Below are positions 58,395-64,000 of a stretch of DNA of 64,000 nucleotides, piece by piece. Below the pieces are notes generated by a model. It was not told the origin of the DNA. It did not search any database and saw only the letters and a program-made list of their open reading frames with translations. A program made the translations under genes and the position numbers. Positions within the stretch are counted from its first letter, which is position 1; each line of letters starts with the position of its first letter. This DNA is from Chromobacterium paludis (GTDB lineage Bacteria > Pseudomonadota > Gammaproteobacteria > Burkholderiales > Chromobacteriaceae), in NCBI RefSeq assembly GCF_008275125.1, contig NZ_CP043473.1, positions 3,472,001 to 3,536,000 of the forward strand, written 5' to 3'.

Positions 58395-58949
58395 ATGGAA
58401 CTCCACCCCACTGGCCCGGGCCGCGAAGTACAGCTGGCCCCCAACGAGCTGATCGTCAGCAAGACCGATCCCAGCGGCCATATCACCTACGCCAACCGCG
58501 TGTTCATGCGCATCTCCGGCTATGCCGAACACCAGCTGCTGGGCAAACCGCATAACATCATCCGCCATCCCGACATGCCGCGCGGCGCCTACCGCCTGAT
58601 GTGGCAAACGCTGCAAGGCGGCCACGAGTTCTTCGCCCTGGTGAAAAACGCCACCGCCGACGGCAATTATTACTGGGTGCTGGCCAATGTGACGCCGGAC
58701 TATGACTTGTACGGCAAGCTACAAGGCTACTATTCGGTGCGGCGTCCGCCCAGCCGCTCCGCCATCGCCGCCATCGAGTCCATCTACGCCGAGATGCGCA
58801 AGATAGAAGCCGCCCACGGCAAGGCTGCCGCGCCGGACGCCTCGCGCGACTGGCTGCTCGCGCTGCTGCAAGAAAAAGGCTGCAGTTACCAGGACTTCAT
58901 CCTGGGACTGAACGCCGAGGTACTGAAAGCCAAAGGAGTCACCGGATGA
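58395..58949 (+). CDS. PAS-domain sensor protein (Aer-like N-terminal half)
   Basis: 184 residues, no membrane segment. One PAS domain of the Aer type: [40 protein letters not shown] and [20 protein letters not shown]. In Aer the NIIRHPDMP stretch surrounds the FAD pocket. A short helical C-terminal part follows. The TGA overlaps the ATG of the chemoreceptor gene, so the two are co-translated. I infer that together they act as a split Aer-type redox receptor. Confidence 0.88.
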   Translation: MELHPTGPGREVQLAPNELIVSKTDPSGHITYANRVFMRISGYAEHQLLGKPHNIIRHPDMPRGAYRLMWQTLQGGHEFFALVKNATADGNYYWVLANVTPDYDLYGKLQGYYSVRRPPSRSAIAAIESIYAEMRKIEAAHGKAAAPDASRDWLLALLQEKGCSYQDFILGLNAEVLKAKGVTG

Positions 58950-60364
58950 GCTCGCCGCGCAAACCCACCCCCTTCCTGCGCACCCACCTGGTCTGGGGCC
59001 TGGCCAGCTTCAACCTGCTGGTGCTGCTGTCCATAATCGACGACTACCTGCTGCCTCCGCTCGCCCACCACGCCATCAGCGCCCTGCTGCTCGTCACTAC
59101 CCTCTTCTTGTCTTTCTGGCTCTGGCAAAAGGGCAGCCGCATCTTCCTGCTGCTGAACTCGCTGACCAGCCAGTTGGGGCTCGCCTGCAGCGGCGAGCTG
59201 CACCATCGCAGCCGCGACACCCGCGAAATGGGCGAAGTGGGCCAGGTGGCCTGGCAACTCAACGATTTTCTCGACCTGGTGGAAACCTATTTCAAGGAAA
59301 TCAACACCTGCTTCCAGGAAATCAGCCAGGGCAATTTCAGCCGCCGGCCGCTCAGCCAGGGCCTGCCGGGCATTCTGTCCAGCTCGCTGGAAAACGTGAA
59401 CAAGGCGATCGAGGCCATGGCCGAAAACGACCGCTTCGTCCGCCGCAATCGGCTGTCCTCGCAGCTGGCGGCGCTGGGCAATCCGCATCTGCGGCAAGAC
59501 CTGGCGGGCAGCCAGGGGGACCTGACCACGATCAACCAGGCCATGGACAGCGTGGCCGGCATCACGCGCGACAACGCGGCCGGCGCGCGCGACAGCCTGC
59601 GCAGCGCGGAAGAGCTATCCGGCCACCTGCAAACCATCGCCGGCAGCGTAACCAGCATGGACACCGCCAGCCAGATGCTGGCGCAGGAATGGCAAGGCAT
59701 TGAACGGTCGCTGGCCGATATTTCCGCCATCGCCGATCAGACCAATCTGCTGGCCCTGAACGCGGCGATCGAGGCGGCGCGCGCCGGCGAAATGGGCCGC
59801 GGCTTCGCCGTGGTGGCGGATGAAGTGCGCAAACTGGCCGAACGCAGCAAGAGCACCGCCAACCAGGTGCAGGGCGTGCTGGAAACTCTGTCCAGCCGTA
59901 TCGGCGACATGCAGACACAAGCCAGCGCGGCCGGCGGCGTGGCCGGCGAGGTGCAAACCTCGGTGGAAGCCTTCCGCCTGCGCTTCACCAGCCTGGCCGA
60001 GCAATCCGATCAGGTGCTGCGCCAAGTCAGCGAAGTGCAGATGAAATCGCAGACCTCGCTGCAGAAAGTCGCGCACGTGATCTACAAGCAAAGCGCTTAT
60101 CACGCCGTGGAGGAGGCGCTGGCTCAAGCGCCGGCGCCGGAACTGGCCGCCTGGCTGGAAGGCGACGGCGCCGCCCTGTTCGGCAGCGCCGCGCAGGCGC
60201 TGCGCGCGCCGCTGCAACAATTGCAGCAGCAGGTGGACGCCGCCGTCGCCGCTGCCGCGCAAAGCGGACAGCTGGACGAGGCCGGCATTCTGGGCCGCAT
60301 GAAGTCCATGGAACAGATCAGCGTCAAGCTGCAAACCGAGCTGGACAACCTGAGCGCAGGCTAA
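58946..60364 (+). CDS. Methyl-accepting chemotaxis protein (Aer-like signalling half)
   Basis: 472 residues. Two adjacent membrane helices ([20 protein letters not shown] and [20 protein letters not shown]) form a hairpin with almost no periplasmic part. They are followed by a HAMP-like section and the conserved signalling hairpin ([40 protein letters not shown]). The C-terminal 100 residues resemble a CZB zinc-binding domain ([39 protein letters not shown]), but the Cys and most His ligands are missing. Overlaps the PAS gene by four bases. Confidence 0.9.
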   Translation: MSSPRKPTPFLRTHLVWGLASFNLLVLLSIIDDYLLPPLAHHAISALLLVTTLFLSFWLWQKGSRIFLLLNSLTSQLGLACSGELHHRSRDTREMGEVGQVAWQLNDFLDLVETYFKEINTCFQEISQGNFSRRPLSQGLPGILSSSLENVNKAIEAMAENDRFVRRNRLSSQLAALGNPHLRQDLAGSQGDLTTINQAMDSVAGITRDNAAGARDSLRSAEELSGHLQTIAGSVTSMDTASQMLAQEWQGIERSLADISAIADQTNLLALNAAIEAARAGEMGRGFAVVADEVRKLAERSKSTANQVQGVLETLSSRIGDMQTQASAAGGVAGEVQTSVEAFRLRFTSLAEQSDQVLRQVSEVQMKSQTSLQKVAHVIYKQSAYHAVEEALAQAPAPELAAWLEGDGAALFGSAAQALRAPLQQLQQQVDAAVAAAAQSGQLDEAGILGRMKSMEQISVKLQTELDNLSAG

Positions 60365-60385
60365 AGCCACGCCGCTCCACATGCC

Positions 60386-60413
60386 AACCGGGCCAGCCAG
60401 GCCCGGTTTTTTT
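60386..60413 (+). terminator. Rho-independent terminator after the chemoreceptor gene
   Basis: Stem AACCGGGCC / GGCCCGGTT with loop AGCCA, followed by a T-run (TTTTT). Strong. Confidence 0.92.
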
Positions 60414-60727
60414 GCGTCTTGCCGCAAGCGCGGATGCCCTCTCTTCCCCTGCGCCGTCCTCTCGGCAACCGGCACAGGCCCTTCGCCGCCGCCATTCCCA
60501 TCAGGTCCACCCATGCCAGCCGCAAACCCAGCCACGGCGCTTGGCATTCGATTTCTGACTATAAAACGAGTAGGGCGCGCGGCTAAATGTAAAACTTATA
60601 CGTAAATATGAAATGTATTTCATTTTAAAAATTACATTTTGCAATCCACAAAAATTCATAGGCATAATTTGATGTGAATTCCTCTCCTTCTATTTCAGCC
60701 TCAATCCAGGCCGACGCAAGCCCTGGG

Positions 60728-60757
60728 CCAAAAAAAACCGCCCTCGCAAGGGCGGTT
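60728..60757 (-). terminator. Rho-independent terminator after aldehyde dehydrogenase
   Basis: Minus-strand stem AACCGCCC / GGGCGGTT with a 6-base loop, followed by TTTTTT. It lies 26 bp after the stop. Confidence 0.9.
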
Positions 60758-60782
60758 GGTGCCGGATGCATCCGCGGGGCGT

Positions 60783-62288
60783 TTAGAAGAAGCCCAGCTT
60801 GTCCTCGGCATAGCTGACCAGCAGGTTCTTGGTCTGCTGGTAGTGCTCCAGCATCATCTTGTGCGTCTCGCGGCCGATGCCCGATTGCTTATAACCACCG
60901 AATGCCGCATGCGCCGGATAAGCGTGGTAGCAGTTGGTCCACACCCGGCCGGCTTCGATATGGCGGCCCATGAAGAAGGCGGTGTTCATGTCCCGCGTCC
61001 ACACGCCGGCCCCCAGGCCATATAGCGTGTCGTTGGCGATGGCCAGCGCCTCGTCGCGATTCTGGAAGGTGGTCACCGACACCACCGGGCCGAAGATCTC
61101 TTCCTGGAAGATGCGCATCTTGTTGTGGCCGTGGAACACCGTGGGCTGAATGTAGAAGCCGCCGGCCAGATCGCCGTCCAAGTGCGCGCGCGCTCCGCCG
61201 GCCAGCAGCTGGGCGCCTTCCTCGCGGCCGATGGCGAGATAGCTCTGGATCTTGTCCATCTGCTCCATGGAAGCCTGCGCGCCTATCATGGTGGACGGAT
61301 CCAGCGGGTTGCCCTGCTTGATGGCGGCCACGCGGGCCAGCGCTTTTTCCATGAAGCGGTCGTAGATGGACTCATGGATCAGCGCGCGGCTGGGGCAGGT
61401 GCACACTTCGCCCTGATTCAGCGCGAACATCACAAAGCCTTCGATGGCCTTGTCGAAGAAGGCGTCATCCTTGGCCGCCACGTCGTCGAAGAAGATATTC
61501 GGCGACTTGCCGCCCAGTTCCAGCGTCACGGGAATCAGGTTCTGGCTGGCGTATTGCATGATCAGGCGGCCGGTGCCGGTTTCGCCGGTGAAGGCGATCT
61601 TGGCGATGCGCTTGGAGCTGGCCAGCGGCTTGCCGGCCTCCACGCCAAAGCCATTAACCACGTTGAGCACGCCGGGCGGCAGCAGGTCGCCCACCAGCTC
61701 CATCAACACCAGGATGGACAGCGGCGTCTGTTCGGCCGGCTTCAGCACCACGCAGTTGCCGGCCGCCAGCGCCGGCGCCAGCTTCCACGCCGCCATCAGG
61801 ATGGGGAAGTTCCACGGGATGATCTGGCCCACCACGCCCAGCGGCTCGTGGAAGTGGTAGGACACCGTATCGGCGTCGATCTCGCCCAGGCTGCCCTCCT
61901 GGGCGCGCACGCAGGCGGCGAAATAACGGAAATGGTCGATGGCCAGCGGGATGTCGGCGGCCCGCGTTTCGCGTATCGGCTTGCCGTTGTCCCAGGTTTC
62001 CACTTCGGCCAGCAAACCCAGATTGGCCTCCATGCGGTCGGCGATCTTGTTCAGGATGATGGCGCGCTCGGTCACCGGGGTATGGCCCCACTTGAAGCGC
62101 GCGGCATGGGCGGCATCCAGCGCCAGCTCCACGTCCTGCTCGTCAGAGCGCGGAATCTCGCACAAGGGCTTGCCGGTGATGGGCGTGACGTTCTCGAAAT
62201 AGCGTCCGTTGACCGGCGGCACCCATTGGCCCCCGATATAGTTGGCGTAGCGCGTTTTGAGCGGGAATCCGGGTTGCAGGTTTGCCAT
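60783..62288 (-). CDS. NAD-dependent (acet)aldehyde dehydrogenase, ExaC/AcoD type
   Basis: 501 residues. It oxidises short aldehydes to acids with NAD. Conserved parts: [35 protein letters not shown] (general base Glu), [12 protein letters not shown] (catalytic Cys, near residue 303), and [14 protein letters not shown] near the end. Start [13 protein letters not shown], with AAGGAGA upstream; the frame is open to 62342. A sigma54 promoter lies 57 bp upstream, and an AcoR-like activator is divergent. This arrangement is typical of ethanol/acetoin-induced acetaldehyde dehydrogenases such as ExaC. Confidence 0.93.
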   Translation of the reverse strand: MANLQPGFPLKTRYANYIGGQWVPPVNGRYFENVTPITGKPLCEIPRSDEQDVELALDAAHAARFKWGHTPVTERAIILNKIADRMEANLGLLAEVETWDNGKPIRETRAADIPLAIDHFRYFAACVRAQEGSLGEIDADTVSYHFHEPLGVVGQIIPWNFPILMAAWKLAPALAAGNCVVLKPAEQTPLSILVLMELVGDLLPPGVLNVVNGFGVEAGKPLASSKRIAKIAFTGETGTGRLIMQYASQNLIPVTLELGGKSPNIFFDDVAAKDDAFFDKAIEGFVMFALNQGEVCTCPSRALIHESIYDRFMEKALARVAAIKQGNPLDPSTMIGAQASMEQMDKIQSYLAIGREEGAQLLAGGARAHLDGDLAGGFYIQPTVFHGHNKMRIFQEEIFGPVVSVTTFQNRDEALAIANDTLYGLGAGVWTRDMNTAFFMGRHIEAGRVWTNCYHAYPAHAAFGGYKQSGIGRETHKMMLEHYQQTKNLLVSYAEDKLGFF

Positions 62289-62344
62289 CTTGCGTCTCCT
62301 TTTGAGGTGGATGGTGCGTATCCGTGTAACGGATTCCGCCACAG

Positions 62345-62360
62345 CGCAAAGGCCATGCCA
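62345..62360 (-). promoter_or_regulatory. Sigma54 (RpoN) promoter of the aldehyde dehydrogenase gene
   Basis: The minus strand reads TGGCATGGCCTTTGCG, an exact -24 GG / -12 GC arrangement with five bases between TGGCAT and TTGC. It matches the dependence on the adjacent sigma54 activator. Confidence 0.85.
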
Positions 62361-62511
62361 GATTTATGAATTTTGCATTGCAATATCGTCGATTGCCTTG
62401 GCGCGCGCGGTTTTTCACTCCCACATTCCGCAGCGCAGCAAATCCCGATAAAAATCAGCGTATTGCCAAGGGCGATGAGCTGGCCATAATCGGCCCATCT
62501 GCCCCATGAAA

Positions 62512-62537
62512 CTGTCTCGCGCCGCGACAGCTGTCGC
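62512..62537. promoter_or_regulatory. Candidate upstream activator sites of the AcoR-like protein
   Basis: CTGTC...GACAG (62512-62530) overlaps the 14-bp perfect palindrome GCGACAGCTGTCGC (62524-62537). They stand about 165 bp upstream of the sigma54 promoter, a usual enhancer distance, and just before the activator's own start. Confidence 0.55.
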
Positions 62538-62566
62538 AAGGCCATGAGACACCTCAGGAGACGCGC

Positions 62567-64000
62567 ATGACCCAGGCCGCCCGCCTGCCGCTGGACGAAA
62601 TCCGCCGCCGCTTCTTCTCCGACCAACCATTGCCCGGACAGGCGCTGCCGCCATCCATCCTGCACTCCTGGCAACGCTGCCGCGGCCTGGGCCTGAGCGC
62701 CGGCGCGCGCGGCGGCGAGAGGCTGACGGAAATGGAATTGCGCGAACGGCGCGAGGCCAACGCGGCCTGGCTGGAACCCGCCCGCCCGGCGCTGGCCGGG
62801 CTGTTCGAGCAGCTGGCCGGCCAAGACCTGGCGCTGGTGGTGTCCGACAGGCGCGGACTGATACTGGACGAAAGCGGCGACATCGCCTTTCTGGACAAGG
62901 CGGCGCGGCTGGCGCTGACGCCCGGCATGGACTGGAGCGAGGCCGCGCGCGGCACCAACGCCATCGGCACCGCGCTGGCGGCGCGCGACAGCATCGTGGT
63001 GCGCGGGGCCGAGCATTATCTGGAACGCAACCGGGTGCTGGCCTGCGCGGCCGCGCCGCTGCTCGGTCCGCAGGGCGAGCTGCTGGGCGCGCTCGACATC
63101 AGCGGCGCCAGCCGCAAGCTGGGCCAAGTGCAAGTGCGCGCGCTGCAAGCGGCGCGCGGCCTGATCGAAGCGCGGCTGCTGGAGGAGGCCGCCCGTTACG
63201 GCTGGCAGCTCAGCCTGCACGCCGACCCGCGCCTGCTCGACAGTCCGACCGCCTGCCAGCTGGTTTTCGACGGCGATGGCCACCTGCTGGCCGCCAATCG
63301 GGCCGGGTTGTCGCTATGCGGCCTGCAGCCCGGCGGCTGGCAAGCGCGCCATTTCGCCGCCCTGTTCGGCCAAAGCCTGGAACACTGGCTAGATCAGCAT
63401 GGCCAGGCGCTGAGCCTGCTGCGGATCGGCGCGCAACGCCTGTCCGCGCGCCTCAAACCGCCGGCCGTCGCCACACCGGCAACGCCGCCCGCGCCGCCCG
63501 CGCCGGCCGTCAGGCCGACCACGCCCGCCGACGCCGCTCCGCTGGACGGCATGCCGCCAGAGGTGTTCGCCATCGCGAACAAGCTGTTCGAAGCGGACAT
63601 CCCCGTGCTGATCCTAGGCGAAACCGGCACCGGCAAGGACAGGCTGGCGCGCGCGCTGCATGCCGCCGGCAGCCGCCGCCGCCAGCCCTTCGTGGCGGTC
63701 AATTGCGCGGCCATCCCCGAAGGGCTGATCGAGGCCGAGCTGTTCGGCTACCTGCCCGGCGCCTATACCGGCGCCAGCCGCCAGGGCAGCAAAGGCAGGC
63801 TGCGCGAGGCGGACGGCGGCGTGCTGTTCCTGGATGAGATAGGCGACATGCCGCTGGCCATGCAGGCGCGGCTATTGCGGGTATTGCAGGAGCGCGAGGT
63901 GACGCCGCTGGGCGGCGGGCCGGCGCAAAAAGTGGACATTCGGCTGATCTGCGCCACCCACCGCGACTTGCGCGCCAGAGTGGACGAAGGCGGCTTCCGC
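62567..64000 (+). CDS. AcoR-type sigma54-dependent activator (partial, C-terminus missing)
   Basis: 478 codons in the window, open at the right edge. The N-terminal sensory region has the AcoR-type opening LPPSILHSWQRCRGLGLSAG and a GAF-like part (WSEAARGTNAIGTALAARDS, PLLGPQGELLGALDISGASR). The AAA+ domain begins near residue 340: Walker A GETGTGKD (351-358), the sigma54-contact loop as GAYTGA (398-403, instead of the usual GAFTGA), and Walker B GGVLFLDEIGDMP. The DNA-binding end is outside the window. AGGAG precedes the start. It is expected to activate the divergent dehydrogenase gene. Confidence 0.92.
   Translation, partial: MTQAARLPLDEIRRRFFSDQPLPGQALPPSILHSWQRCRGLGLSAGARGGERLTEMELRERREANAAWLEPARPALAGLFEQLAGQDLALVVSDRRGLILDESGDIAFLDKAARLALTPGMDWSEAARGTNAIGTALAARDSIVVRGAEHYLERNRVLACAAAPLLGPQGELLGALDISGASRKLGQVQVRALQAARGLIEARLLEEAARYGWQLSLHADPRLLDSPTACQLVFDGDGHLLAANRAGLSLCGLQPGGWQARHFAALFGQSLEHWLDQHGQALSLLRIGAQRLSARLKPPAVATPATPPAPPAPAVRPTTPADAAPLDGMPPEVFAIANKLFEADIPVLILGETGTGKDRLARALHAAGSRRRQPFVAVNCAAIPEGLIEAELFGYLPGAYTGASRQGSKGRLREADGGVLFLDEIGDMPLAMQARLLRVLQEREVTPLGGGPAQKVDIRLICATHRDLRARVDEGGFR

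Larger units (their letters stand above)
60365..60782. other. Intergenic region between the chemoreceptor and aldehyde dehydrogenase genes
   Basis: 418 bp between convergent genes. It holds the terminators at 60386 and 60728 and an AT-rich part (60560-60680) with GTAAATATGAAATG-type text. No gene is recognised. Confidence 0.6.

Overview
The window looks like the chromosome of a Chromobacterium-type betaproteobacterium (Neisseriales, Chromobacteriaceae). The coding DNA is very GC-rich, the 16S gene reads like Chromobacterium 16S from memory, and HslV carries the short N-terminal extension I associate with Neisseriales. The species was not determined.

Layout. 1-7820: end of an ABC export operon (permease partial, ATPase), then a TetR/AcrR repressor divergent from a complete RND efflux operon (lipoprotein adaptor, inner-membrane pump, outer-membrane channel), with an AcrR-type operator between them. 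7846-44837: a roughly 37 kb contractile-tail island, almost all on the minus strand. 44859-50529: an rRNA operon on the minus strand (16S, tRNA-Ile, tRNA-Ala, 23S, 5S, tandem terminators) with a clear sigma70 promoter. 50806-60410: MFS transporter, hslV-hslU, a Fur-type tonB-exbB-exbD operon, a DUF3857/transglutaminase-like protein, and a PAS protein plus methyl-accepting protein pair. 60783-64000: an aldehyde dehydrogenase with a sigma54 promoter, divergent from an AcoR-type sigma54 activator that runs off the end.

The tail island is the most interesting part. Reading in its own direction (44837 to 7846), it starts with a divergent Mor/C-type activator. It continues with Gp37, DUF2635, sheath, tube, a frameshifted tail-assembly chaperone, a repeat-expanded tape measure, and U, X, D and V. 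After these comes an unusually large set of baseplate and fibre genes: two gpJ paralogues, one gpW/gp25, four gpI paralogues, and at least five different fibre or adhesin modules with their own assembly proteins. No capsid, terminase, portal, integrase, transposition or lysis gene is visible. Both borders are ordinary chromosomal genes, so I read it as a tailocin (phage-tail-like bacteriocin) or tail-only prophage remnant with several receptor-binding systems. One fibre gene is interrupted by an ISAs1-family element with a clean target duplication; excision would restore the frame. Remnants of baseplate genes and shared DNA segments show that the island grew by duplication and swapping.

A 22-bp motif (TTCCTAA, six bases, TTnnAAGCC, on the minus strand) recurs in six intergenic gaps of the island, twice just after a terminator. 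I propose it as a common promoter element, perhaps served by the Mor/C protein. Three of its copies also belong to homologous duplicated DNA, so this remains an inference.
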